Part shown: positions 33,479 to 41,807 of the stretch, in pieces
Layout: each line of letters begins with the position of its first letter
How positions within the stretch are numbered: the first letter of the stretch is position 1
Origin: Sphingobacterium allocomposti
GTDB lineage: Bacteria > Bacteroidota > Bacteroidia > Sphingobacteriales > Sphingobacteriaceae
Assembly (NCBI RefSeq): GCF_008124885.1
Contig: NZ_VNHX01000030.1
Location: 1-54,586 of the forward strand
DNA: 54,586 bases
Reading direction: 5' to 3'
Notes under the pieces: generated by a model
The model's input: the letters and a program-made list of their open reading frames with translations, nothing else
The model's database searches: none
Told to the model about the DNA's origin: nothing
Made by a program: the position numbers and the translations under genes

Positions 33479-35203
33479 TTAATGTCCGCCTTCGGACTCG
33501 ATTTCATCGATATTTATTCCCTGTTTACTTAGGAAATTTCTCACGATAACGGCGAAGAAAATGATGTAGCAAAAACCGATCAACGGTAAAACATAAGAGC
33601 TATGTATACCTATTATATCAGCCAATTTTCCCTGCAGCGGCGGGATGATGGCGCCTCCCAATATCATCATTACCAGGAAGGCCGCACCTTGCTCGGTGTA
33701 TTTGCCCAACCCTACGATCGAAAGACTGAAGATAGAGCCCCACATAATAGAACATGCCAGTCCTCCGGTAAGGAACGCATATATCGCTACTATACCGGAT
33801 GACAATAATCCAACAGCCATCGCCGCCAGTCCTAGGGTGCCGAAGATGAGCAGCGTACGCGCAGGTTTCTCCTTGCTTAAGAAGAAAGATACAATCTGAA
33901 CAGCAACGCAGATAATAAAGAAGAGCAGATGAGACATGTCAAATCCGGCCAGACTGTTTACTCCGATGATAATGAAGAAGGCGACAAGGGGAACAATAAC
34001 AAGTAAAATCTGCTTGGTTTTCGCGCTGAACTGAAATGCACTGATAGCCCCTGCCCATCGGCCGATCATCATACCTCCCCAATAAATGGATACGTAGGGC
34101 GTTATTTCGGAGGACTGAAGGCTACCGAACTCTTCTAATGTCAGGAGCTCGCCAAGGTTGCTACCGATCGCAACTTCGATACCTACGTAAATGAATAGGG
34201 CAAGCATTCCCAATACCAACTGTGGATATTTCATGGCGCCCCATCCTTCCGGACTTTTCTTTGCCCGGGTATAAGCAAAGAGAAGCCCGCCGACCACTGA
34301 TAAAAGAGCGCCGAGCAGCCAGGCCATCCGCTTGATTTCGAGTGGGTGCATAAGCTCACTGATCTGCGCTTCGATTCCCGCGATAGCGGTGCTGTCTGTT
34401 AGACCTGTCAGCTGGCTTTCCAGTGCGTTGATCTGCAGCGCGGTATCGCTTTTGTAGCTCAGGAACACGGGAACGAACATCAACAGCAGAAGCACCGTCA
34501 TGATAATAAGGGTGTTTTTGGCTTTGTTTGCCGACTCCATGGGCTCGTTGTTGATTCCGGCCGGAACCTTTTTACTAAAATGGAACAGTCCTGCCGCCAA
34601 AATAAACAGCATGCCGACAATGATGTATAGATATACCACTTTGTTGAGCGGAAGGTTGGCTATTTCGCTGTCAGAGATTGGTTCAAATGTGCCGAACAGC
34701 GCAAATCCGATTACCAGTGGTCCAATGGTGGTCCCAAATGAGTTGATGGCTCCTCCCAGGTTTACACGTGAAGCACCTGTCTTCGGGTCGCCCAGCAATA
34801 CTGCAAAGGGATTGGCAGCGGTCTGTTGCAAGGAGAAACCCAACGCTACGATAAACAGTCCGAGCAACATGCCTATATATATGTTCACCTCCACAGCGAC
34901 GATCATAGCCGCAGCCCCAAATGCGGAAAATAGTAGTCCGTAAATAATACTCTTTTTATACCCCCACTTCCCTACGAGGTCTTTGCCAGATACCGTACTG
35001 AATATAAACAACAACAATGCTCCTATATAATATGCGCTATAGAATGCGAAGTCGATTAATTGTGACTGAAACTGGTCTAGTTGAAAATAATTTTTACAAA
35101 AGGGGATGAATACACTGTTTCCTGCAGCAATAAAGCCCCAGAAGAAAAAAACAACTACCAAGGTATATAAAGCGGGGTAGTTGGTTGATTGGTTTTCTTT
35201 CAT
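33479..35203 (-). CDS. Sugar MFS transporter, FHS (fucose/galactose/N-acetylglucosamine) family
   Basis: A 574-residue major-facilitator protein with twelve or more membrane helices. The family signature FFFWGFIAAGNSVFIPFCKNYF at the N-terminus, ALGFSLQQTAANPFAVLLG and GGAINSFGTTIGP match the FHS branch that moves fucose, glucose/galactose or N-acetylglucosamine with protons. An extra loop near residues 255-300 makes it longer than the usual ~430 residues. The neighbouring kinase suggests an amino-sugar substrate; this is inference. Strongly conserved at both ends; no sign of decay. Confidence 0.85.
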   Translation of the reverse strand: MKENQSTNYPALYTLVVVFFFWGFIAAGNSVFIPFCKNYFQLDQFQSQLIDFAFYSAYYIGALLLFIFSTVSGKDLVGKWGYKKSIIYGLLFSAFGAAAMIVAVEVNIYIGMLLGLFIVALGFSLQQTAANPFAVLLGDPKTGASRVNLGGAINSFGTTIGPLVIGFALFGTFEPISDSEIANLPLNKVVYLYIIVGMLFILAAGLFHFSKKVPAGINNEPMESANKAKNTLIIMTVLLLLMFVPVFLSYKSDTALQINALESQLTGLTDSTAIAGIEAQISELMHPLEIKRMAWLLGALLSVVGGLLFAYTRAKKSPEGWGAMKYPQLVLGMLALFIYVGIEVAIGSNLGELLTLEEFGSLQSSEITPYVSIYWGGMMIGRWAGAISAFQFSAKTKQILLVIVPLVAFFIIIGVNSLAGFDMSHLLFFIICVAVQIVSFFLSKEKPARTLLIFGTLGLAAMAVGLLSSGIVAIYAFLTGGLACSIMWGSIFSLSIVGLGKYTEQGAAFLVMMILGGAIIPPLQGKLADIIGIHSSYVLPLIGFCYIIFFAVIVRNFLSKQGINIDEIESEGGH

Positions 35204-35549
35204 ATACGATAAAACGTTTTAGTTTTGAAATTTAAACATACTAAGAATAACTACAAATCTAAAAAAAATATGAGGTTAGCATCCTAAATATAAAACATTT
35301 TTTGACAAAGCGCGTTATGATAATATCTGTTTCTGAAGGAAAAATTTTTACAAATTTTCTTTGAATATACAAATGTTATATTATTTTTGTGCCGATTCTC
35401 AGATTTATCCATGGGATGTTTAAATTTCTTACTATTTAAATATACCGCGTTCATATTTTAGTTAATCCCATATATCGTGTGTTTGCTAAAATATCAATTG
35501 GATGGATTCAAAAAAGCAATAAAATCCTATATCTCATAATAGAAAGTTA
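35204..35549. promoter_or_regulatory. Divergent promoter region between transporter and rho
   Basis: A strongly AT-rich gap of 346 nt with no gene. For rho, TTTG at 35361-35364, 18 nt, then TATTTTTG at 35383-35390 is a full promoter match, leaving a leader of about 150 nt, long enough for the autoregulation that rho leaders often carry. On the other strand TAGATTTG (35254-35261) is a possible -7 element for the transporter, without a clear -33 partner. Confidence 0.6.
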
Positions 35550-37046
35550 ATGGATATTAATGAACTAAATACCAAGCTCGTGTCAGAGTTGCGCGAGATT
35601 GCAAAAGTATTAGGCATCGCCGATGTCGACAAACTACGCAAGCAAGAATTGATTGATCGTATTACTGTCATAGCGAAGCAGTCGATCCAAGAGGAAGAAA
35701 AGACGGCCGAGAAGGTAGAAGCAGTCTCTTCGGAACGTACCAGAAAGCGTGTGAGGACAGTAAAAGTAGAGCCTGTAGCGGTAACAAAAAGAACGTCCCC
35801 GGCTGAGGACTCGAAAGCCGAGACTTCCCCGTCAGGCCAGGATCTTTTCAGTGCCGCCAGCCCTTCCAATAGCGATTCCGCTCCAGCCCTTGCGAAAACC
35901 GAAGCTTCATCACCAGTACTGCCCACCGATTTTGATAATGTTATTGTTAACGAAGGTGTTCTAGAGATTATGCCTGACGGATACGGTTTTTTACGTTCGT
36001 CAGATTATAATTACCTGACTTCTCCCGATGATATCTATGTGTCACAGTCGCAGATTAAACTGTTCGGACTGAAAACGGGAGATAACGTCCGCGGTTGTAT
36101 CCGGCCGCCGAAAGAAGGTGAAAAATATTTCCCTTTGGTCCGTGTGGAGGCGATTAACGGTCAGAATCCGGCAGAAATCCGTGACCGGGTACCATTTGAT
36201 TACTTAACACCTCTTTTTCCGGACGAAAAGTTAAACCTGGATCTGGGTGCGGGAAATTATTCTACGCGCATTATGGACCTGTTTACGCCTATCGGTAAAG
36301 GTCAGCGGGGACTTATCGTTGCCCAGCCGAAGACCGGGAAAACAAACTTGTTGAAGGAAGTGGCTAACGCCATTGCAAAGAATCACCCCGAGGTATATTT
36401 AATCATCCTGCTTATCGATGAGCGCCCCGAGGAGGTGACAGACATGGCAAGAAATGTACGGGCGGAAGTGATTTCGTCTACGTTCGATGAGCCTGCTGAG
36501 CGTCATGTGAAGATTGCGAACATTGTATTGGAAAAGGCAAAACGTATGGTAGAATGTGGACACGACGTGGTGATTCTATTGGATTCCATCACCCGATTGG
36601 CCCGTGCGTACAATACTGTGGCTCCTGCTTCCGGTAAAATATTATCCGGCGGGGTTGATGCAAACGCTTTACATAAGCCGAAGCGGTTTTTCGGAGCAGC
36701 CCGGAATATTGAAAACGGCGGCTCTTTGACGATCTTAGCAACTGCATTGACGGATACAGGATCTAAAATGGATGATGTGATCTTCGAGGAGTTTAAAGGT
36801 ACAGGTAATATGGAGCTTCAACTTGACCGTAAGTTGGCTAATAAGCGTATTTTCCCTGCTATCGACCTGACTGCATCAAGCACGCGCCGGGACGACCTGT
36901 TGGTAGACCGTGATATTTTGCAACGCATGTGGGTGCTCCGTAATCACTTATCCGATATGAATTCTACAGAAGCAATGGAGTTTTTGTTAACGCAGATGCG
37001 TGGCACGAAATCGAACGAAGAGTTTTTGATTAGCATGAATAGTTAA
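35550..37046 (+). CDS. rho: Transcription termination factor Rho
   Basis: A 498-residue hexameric RNA helicase that ends transcription. An N-terminal helical domain (1-45) is followed by a low-complexity insertion of about 80 residues (48-128, Glu, Ser, Ala, Pro and Lys rich) that E. coli Rho lacks but Bacteroidota Rho often have. The cold-shock RNA-binding domain includes PDGYGFLRSSDYNYL (142-156). The ATPase core has Walker A AQPKTGKTN (258-266), with Gln and Thr where E. coli has Pro and Ala, and a Walker B region in VVILLDSITRLARAYN. Insertions of this kind have been linked to condensate formation in Bacteroidetes; that is knowledge of relatives. Confidence 0.96.
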   Translation: MDINELNTKLVSELREIAKVLGIADVDKLRKQELIDRITVIAKQSIQEEEKTAEKVEAVSSERTRKRVRTVKVEPVAVTKRTSPAEDSKAETSPSGQDLFSAASPSNSDSAPALAKTEASSPVLPTDFDNVIVNEGVLEIMPDGYGFLRSSDYNYLTSPDDIYVSQSQIKLFGLKTGDNVRGCIRPPKEGEKYFPLVRVEAINGQNPAEIRDRVPFDYLTPLFPDEKLNLDLGAGNYSTRIMDLFTPIGKGQRGLIVAQPKTGKTNLLKEVANAIAKNHPEVYLIILLIDERPEEVTDMARNVRAEVISSTFDEPAERHVKIANIVLEKAKRMVECGHDVVILLDSITRLARAYNTVAPASGKILSGGVDANALHKPKRFFGAARNIENGGSLTILATALTDTGSKMDDVIFEEFKGTGNMELQLDRKLANKRIFPAIDLTASSTRRDDLLVDRDILQRMWVLRNHLSDMNSTEAMEFLLTQMRGTKSNEEFLISMNS

Positions 37047-37071
37047 TCTAGTCGATATTTAATAATTTTAG

Positions 37072-37105
37072 GCCATCTTTCCTGAAGGAAGATGGCTTAT
37101 TTTTT
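37072..37105 (+). terminator. Terminator after rho, against the pssA start codon
   Basis: GCCATCTT(T)CC (37072-37082) pairs with GGAAGATGGC (37087-37096), with one bulged T and a 4-nt loop, followed by TTATTTTTT. Only a few bases separate its T tract from the pssA ATG at 37109. Confidence 0.8.
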
Positions 37106-37108
37106 AAC

Positions 37109-37786
37109 ATGAAGAAACATATTCCGAATACACTGACCTGTCTCAACCTTTTCTTTGGCTGTTTAGCTATTCTTTCCGCCTGGCATAAACAGTATGATCA
37201 GATGATCTATTGCGCGCTTGCATCTGGTGGGTTTGACTTCGTCGATGGTATGGCTGCCAGATTGCTGCATGTCAAATCCTCCATCGGCAAGGAGCTTGAT
37301 TCATTGGCAGACATGGTCAGTTTTGGCTTTTTGCCCGGGACGGTGCTCTATCTGATGCTTGAAGAGTCATCGAGTAGTGATTTCCTGCCTTATACAGGCT
37401 TTGTGGTGACGGTCTTTTCTGCTTTACGGCTTGCGAAATTTAATGTTGACACGCGGCAGACGACTGATTTCATTGGATTAAATACGCCGATGAACACATT
37501 TTTTATCATCTCGTTACCGTATATCGCCGCCGAGGTGGCCTGGGTGAAAAATCCCCTCGTTTTATTAGCTACGGTCGCGCTAAGCAGCTTCCTTCTCATA
37601 TCGGAGGTGAAACTGTTCAGTATGAAGCTATCTTCTCTGTCGTGGCGCGAGAATAAATTTAAATATCTCTTTCTCATTGCCAGTTTAGCGTCGTTGCTGA
37701 TAGGTGGTCTTCTGGCTCTGCCGGGGATCCTGTTGTTGTATATTGTATTTTCAAAACTGCATTTTTGGTCGGAAACGTCGGCTTAG
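37109..37786 (+). CDS. pssA: CDP-diacylglycerol--serine O-phosphatidyltransferase
   Basis: A 225-residue integral membrane enzyme that makes phosphatidylserine, the precursor of phosphatidylethanolamine. The CDP-alcohol phosphatidyltransferase motif is complete: Asp46-Gly47-x2-Ala50-Arg51-x8-Gly60-x3-Asp64-x3-Asp68. About six to eight membrane helices are visible. Start at the ATG directly after the rho terminator, so expression depends on read-through, or on a promoter inside rho. The 3' end overlaps the convergent Hpt gene by 4 nt. Confidence 0.93.
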   Translation: MKKHIPNTLTCLNLFFGCLAILSAWHKQYDQMIYCALASGGFDFVDGMAARLLHVKSSIGKELDSLADMVSFGFLPGTVLYLMLEESSSSDFLPYTGFVVTVFSALRLAKFNVDTRQTTDFIGLNTPMNTFFIISLPYIAAEVAWVKNPLVLLATVALSSFLLISEVKLFSMKLSSLSWRENKFKYLFLIASLASLLIGGLLALPGILLLYIVFSKLHFWSETSA

Positions 37787-38139
37787 AGCTCCCGCCGGTA
37801 GTTTGCTATTTCCTGCAGTAGGCTTGCTATGTCCTGTTCAATGGCTGCAGATAAAGTCTGAATGATGGCCATATCTTCTCTATTTTTTCCGGCGGTTTCC
37901 AGTTCTTGTAATTTCCGGCGTAGTGTTGTCGCTCCGACGTATTCCATCGTGGGTTTAATATGGTGTGCTTTGTTGGCTATAGCAGTGTGGTCACTGGCAA
38001 GGATGGCATCTTTTAAGGCTTTTAAATCGGCCGGTATCTGCGTCAGATAAAGATCTAGCAGCTGGCTGATCACGTTCCTGCTATGTAGGAAGTTCTGCTC
38101 AATTGTCGTTGGATCGATAAGTAGATAAGGCTGTTTCAT
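37783..38139 (-). CDS. Hpt-domain phosphotransfer protein
   Basis: A 118-residue single-domain histidine phosphotransfer protein. The phosphoacceptor motif is AHHIKPTM with His59 as likely acceptor (consensus AHxLKG), in a four-helix bundle sized protein. It lacks any receiver or kinase part and no two-component gene lies nearby. It overlaps folK by 4 nt (ATGA), so the two are translationally coupled. Hpt proteins relay phosphate from hybrid kinases to response regulators. Confidence 0.8.
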   Translation of the reverse strand: MKQPYLLIDPTTIEQNFLHSRNVISQLLDLYLTQIPADLKALKDAILASDHTAIANKAHHIKPTMEYVGATTLRRKLQELETAGKNREDMAIIQTLSAAIEQDIASLLQEIANYRREL

Positions 38140-38630
38140 TTCTTTTGGGAGGTATATAATTGAACTTGCAGGGGATCTTCGCAGTTCTCTAATAATACGG
38201 TGGTGGTTACGCCTAAAGTTGGATGCATAAAGTCGGGTGCAATTTCCTGCAGGGGTACCAAAACAAATCTTCTGTCGGCCAGGTAGGGATGCGGTATGGT
38301 TAGCCGCTCGTGCTGGATGTACTCGTTATTAAAATAGAGTATGTCGATATCGATAACGCGGGCGCCCCACTTGGTAAGACGGACGCGACCTAGGCGTTTT
38401 TCGATCGCTTGTATACTGTCCAAAACGGTCAGGGCCGGCAGCTCGGTAGATACGATGAGTGCCTGGTTCAAAAAGTGAGGTTGATCGGTAACTCCCCAGG
38501 CTTCCGACCGGTATACCGACGACGACGTCTGTATCGTTCCTATATGTATGCCGATCTCATGGATCGCATCTTTCAGTTGCTTCTCTGGGTCTCCTAGATT
38601 CGCGCCCAGCAAAAGAAATACCTCATTCAT
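38136..38630 (-). CDS. folK: 2-amino-4-hydroxy-6-hydroxymethyldihydropteridine pyrophosphokinase
   Basis: A 164-residue HPPK that transfers pyrophosphate from ATP in folate synthesis. Diagnostic segments are LLGANLGDPEKQLKDAI, SSVYRSEAWGVTDQPHFLNQALIV, and ARVIDIDILYFNNEYIQHERLTIPHPYLADRRFVLVPLQEIAP, including the metal-binding DID. Length and motif order are standard. It sits in a two-gene unit with an Hpt protein, and is divergent from sppA. Confidence 0.95.
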   Translation of the reverse strand: MNEVFLLLGANLGDPEKQLKDAIHEIGIHIGTIQTSSSVYRSEAWGVTDQPHFLNQALIVSTELPALTVLDSIQAIEKRLGRVRLTKWGARVIDIDILYFNNEYIQHERLTIPHPYLADRRFVLVPLQEIAPDFMHPTLGVTTTVLLENCEDPLQVQLYTSQKK

Positions 38631-38669
38631 GCTTTAAAGATAGCGGATATCTGTTTAATTTTAGAAATC

Positions 38670-38697
38670 TTGACAAGAAACCTTTAAATTAGGTTTT
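38670..38697 (+). promoter_or_regulatory. Possible promoter of sppA
   Basis: TTG (38670-38672), 17 nt, TAGGTTTT (38690-38697), the last base differing from the consensus. The ATG at 38714 follows 16 nt later. Confidence 0.4.
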
Positions 38698-38713
38698 TGA
38701 AATTTGTTTTATT

Positions 38714-40480
38714 ATGAGATCTTTTTTTAAGTACGTATTAGCGACTATAACGGGAATTGGAATTGTCGTTGTTATTTTATTTGCTATCCTGGTCGGCATG
38801 ATTACCAGTGCCATTAATCAGGTGGGCAGCAGCAAAGAGAGCGCCGTTCCCTCAAATGCAGTATTGTATGTAACGCTTGACTATAATATACCCGAACGGA
38901 GTAGTCCAAATCCATTGGAAGGGCTCAATGTTCCGGGGTATGGCGAGATGAAAACACTAGGCTTGAATGATATTTTGTCGCGAATAGCAGCAGCAAAGGC
39001 AGACAGCCGGATTAAAGGTATTTATCTGAATCCGCGTCAGGTCAATGTCGGGATGGCAAGCTTAAAGCAGATCCGCGATGCCTTACTGGATTTCAAAGAG
39101 TCGGGGAAATTTGTGGTTGCCTACAGTGACATGTATACGCAGAAAGCTTATTACGTTGCTTCTGTTGCCGATAGCGTTTTTATTCACCCTGAGGGAGCGC
39201 TCGAGTTTAAAGGGCTGTCTGCTTCGGTGACGTTTTTAAAAGAGGCGCTGGATAAACTCGGAGTGGAAATGCAGGTCGTCAAGGTGGGTACCTATAAGTC
39301 GGCCGTAGAGCCGTTCTTATTGAACGAAATGAGCCCGGCAAACAGAGAGCAGATGTCATCCTATCTGGAGAGCATGTATGAAGGGATCCTTTCAGATATC
39401 GCCGGGACTAGAAACATCGCTTCGGACACGTTGCGGTACGTGGCAGACAACTACTTAATCCGTAGCGCAGAGGACGCTGTTCACCGTAAATTTGCAGACG
39501 GTATCCGATATAAAGATGAGATGCTCACATCGCTCAGAAAGCGGCTAGGTGCGGAGGAGAGAAGGGAATTGCCAGCGGTGTCATTATTGGACTATACAGA
39601 AGCAAATAGTGCAGAGTCGTCGGGAGGGCGGATAGCTGTCTTATACGCTGCGGGCGACATTGTTGACGGAGAAGGGGCAGAGAATACGATCGGCGGCGAT
39701 CGTTTTTCCCGGGAGCTGCGCCGGTTACGCCGCGACGACAGGGTAAAAGCAGTTGTTCTTCGTGTCAACTCGCCCGGTGGGTCGGCTTTAGCCTCTGACA
39801 TAATTGCGCGGGAGGTGGAGCTTACAAAAAAGGTTAAGCCTATTGTGGTCTCTATGGGCGATTACGCTGCTTCGGGAGGATATTATATAGCTGCATTGGC
39901 TGACTCTATCTTCGCCGAGCGGGAGACTTTAACGGGCTCTATCGGCGTGTTCGGACTTATTCCGAACCTTCAGGGATTGCTCAATAATAAGCTGGGAATA
40001 CATATCGATGAAGTAAAGACAGGACGTTTTTCAGATTTATTGGGCAGCCCTGACCGGCCATTGACGGCGGAGGAAAGAGCCATCATCCAGATGGAAGTAG
40101 AGCGCGTGTATAAGACATTTGTCGGGAAAGTGGCAAAAGGGCGTGGCATGACCGCTGCCCGGGTTGACAGTCTAGGACAGGGACGTGTATGGACTGGAAG
40201 TCAGGCGCAGGCATATGGTCTGGTAGATGAAATCGGCGGACTTCAGCGTGCCATACAGTCTGCCGCCAGTAAGGCGAAGCTATCCAACTATAAGGTGGTT
40301 AGCTATCCTAGTGTAAAGGATCCCTTTTCGTCTCTCCTTGGAGCCTCAAAAGAGAAAATAAAGATGTGGATGTTCGACGACGGGCTGGCCGAGTATAGGT
40401 CGTATATCGAACAGCTCCGGACTGTAGTGAGGTCGTCGGGGATTCAGACCCGACTTCCATATACTGTCGAAATTCGATAA
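38714..40480 (+). CDS. sppA: Signal peptide peptidase SppA, 67-kDa type
   Basis: A 588-residue membrane-anchored serine protease that degrades cleaved signal peptides. One N-terminal helix (about 8-30) is followed by two tandem ClpP-like domains. The catalytic dyad is split between them: Lys195 in VKVGTYKSAVEP in the first half, Ser387 in MGDYAASGGYYIAALADSIF in the second. This is the long double-domain type as in E. coli. The gene stands alone, with a terminator before pgk. Confidence 0.93.
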   Translation: MRSFFKYVLATITGIGIVVVILFAILVGMITSAINQVGSSKESAVPSNAVLYVTLDYNIPERSSPNPLEGLNVPGYGEMKTLGLNDILSRIAAAKADSRIKGIYLNPRQVNVGMASLKQIRDALLDFKESGKFVVAYSDMYTQKAYYVASVADSVFIHPEGALEFKGLSASVTFLKEALDKLGVEMQVVKVGTYKSAVEPFLLNEMSPANREQMSSYLESMYEGILSDIAGTRNIASDTLRYVADNYLIRSAEDAVHRKFADGIRYKDEMLTSLRKRLGAEERRELPAVSLLDYTEANSAESSGGRIAVLYAAGDIVDGEGAENTIGGDRFSRELRRLRRDDRVKAVVLRVNSPGGSALASDIIAREVELTKKVKPIVVSMGDYAASGGYYIAALADSIFAERETLTGSIGVFGLIPNLQGLLNNKLGIHIDEVKTGRFSDLLGSPDRPLTAEERAIIQMEVERVYKTFVGKVAKGRGMTAARVDSLGQGRVWTGSQAQAYGLVDEIGGLQRAIQSAASKAKLSNYKVVSYPSVKDPFSSLLGASKEKIKMWMFDDGLAEYRSYIEQLRTVVRSSGIQTRLPYTVEIR

Positions 40481-40482
40481 AA

Positions 40483-40515
40483 CCGGCGCGGACTTTTCAA
40501 GTCCACGGCTTTTTT
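40483..40515 (+). terminator. Terminator after sppA
   Basis: GGACTT (40490-40495) pairs with AAGTCC (40499-40504) around a 3-nt loop, with a partly paired lower stem (CCG/CGG), then a T run (CTTTTTTC). Confidence 0.65.
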
Positions 40516-40566
40516 CTATATTTATGGCGTGAATGATAATGCATCAACTTAAATTTATTTGTATAT

Positions 40567-41757
40567 ATGAAAACAATTGACGATTTAAACTTCTCGGGTA
40601 AAAAAGCGTTGATCCGGGTGGACTTCAACGTGCCTTTGGATGAGAGTTTTAATATAACGGACGACAATCGCATACAAGGGGCCGCCCCGTCGATCAAGAA
40701 GATTCTGGCTGACGGCGGTGCAGTGATCTTGATGTCTCATCTTGGGCGTCCCAAGGAAGGTCCTACCGACAAGTATTCATTGAAACATATCGTGGAACAC
40801 CTCTCCAACGTATTGGGTGTGTCTGTTCAGTTTGCAGACGATTGCATCGGTAATGACGCCGTCGAGAAAAGTGCTAATTTAAAGGCCGGGGAGGTGTTGT
40901 TGCTGGAAAACCTTCGTTTTTATAAGGAGGAGGAAAAAGGAGATAAAGGCTTTGCGGAGAAGTTAGCCAAATTAGGCGACGTATACGTAAACGACGCATT
41001 TGGAACGGCGCACCGTGCACATGCATCCACAGCAGTAATAGCGGAGTTTTTTCCAGGTAATAAATATGCGGGCTATCTGATGGCGGCAGAGATCAATAAT
41101 GCAGAGAAAGTGTTGAACAATCCAGAGCGTCCGTTTACGGCGATCATGGGAGGAGCAAAGGTCTCTGATAAGATTGAATTGATTGAAGCATTGTTGGAAA
41201 AAGTAGACAACCTGATTATCGGAGGGGGCATGGCCTATACTTTTGTGAAGGCACAAGGAGGAGAGATCGGAAAATCGCTCGTTGAGCTGGATAAACTCGA
41301 TTTGGCAAATGAGTTATTGAAGAAAGCAGAAGAGAAGGGCGTTAACCTCGTTCTACCAACAGACGCCCAGATTGCGGACAAATTTGCCGAGGATGCTAAT
41401 ACTTACGACGGGCCGAATAACCAGATTCCCGAAGATAAAGAGGGACTTGATATCGGTCCGGCGTCTTCTGCCCGCTTTGCCGATGTCATTGGTGCTTCTA
41501 ATACCTTACTGTGGAACGGTCCTATGGGGGTTTTTGAATTTGATACTTTTGCAAAAGGGACGAAAGCGGTGGCTGATGCTGTCGTTGCTGCTACTGAGAG
41601 AGGGGCTTTCTCCCTTATCGGCGGAGGTGATTCCGCTGCTGCGGTTTCGAAATTTGGCATGACGGAACATGTCAGTTATGTGAGTACCGGCGGAGGAGCG
41701 TTGCTAGAATATATGGAGGGCAAGGTGTTGCCGGGAGTACAGGCGTTAAACGATTAA
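40567..41757 (+). CDS. pgk: Phosphoglycerate kinase
   Basis: A 396-residue glycolytic enzyme that converts 1,3-bisphosphoglycerate and ADP to 3-phosphoglycerate and ATP. Signature segments are KKALIRVDFNVPLD, LMSHLGRPKEGP, LENLRFYKEEEKG, AFGTAHRAHAST, GGAKVSDKI, WNGPMGVFEFDTFAKGT and GGGDSAAAV. Length is normal. A TTTATTTG at 40555-40562 may be its -7 element but would place the transcription start about at the ATG. Confidence 0.97.
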   Translation: MKTIDDLNFSGKKALIRVDFNVPLDESFNITDDNRIQGAAPSIKKILADGGAVILMSHLGRPKEGPTDKYSLKHIVEHLSNVLGVSVQFADDCIGNDAVEKSANLKAGEVLLLENLRFYKEEEKGDKGFAEKLAKLGDVYVNDAFGTAHRAHASTAVIAEFFPGNKYAGYLMAAEINNAEKVLNNPERPFTAIMGGAKVSDKIELIEALLEKVDNLIIGGGMAYTFVKAQGGEIGKSLVELDKLDLANELLKKAEEKGVNLVLPTDAQIADKFAEDANTYDGPNNQIPEDKEGLDIGPASSARFADVIGASNTLLWNGPMGVFEFDTFAKGTKAVADAVVAATERGAFSLIGGGDSAAAVSKFGMTEHVSYVSTGGGALLEYMEGKVLPGVQALND

Positions 41758-41777
41758 GTACGGAACAATCCTATTAT

Positions 41778-41806
41778 AAAAAAACTGGCAGATCGCCAGT
41801 TTTTTT
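41778..41806. terminator. Bidirectional terminator between pgk and the convergent gene
   Basis: A 12-bp stem: AAAAAAACTGGC (41778-41789) with GCCAGTTTTTTT (41795-41806), loop 5 nt. Symmetric A and T tracts serve both strands. Confidence 0.85.
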
Positions 41807-41807
41807 G

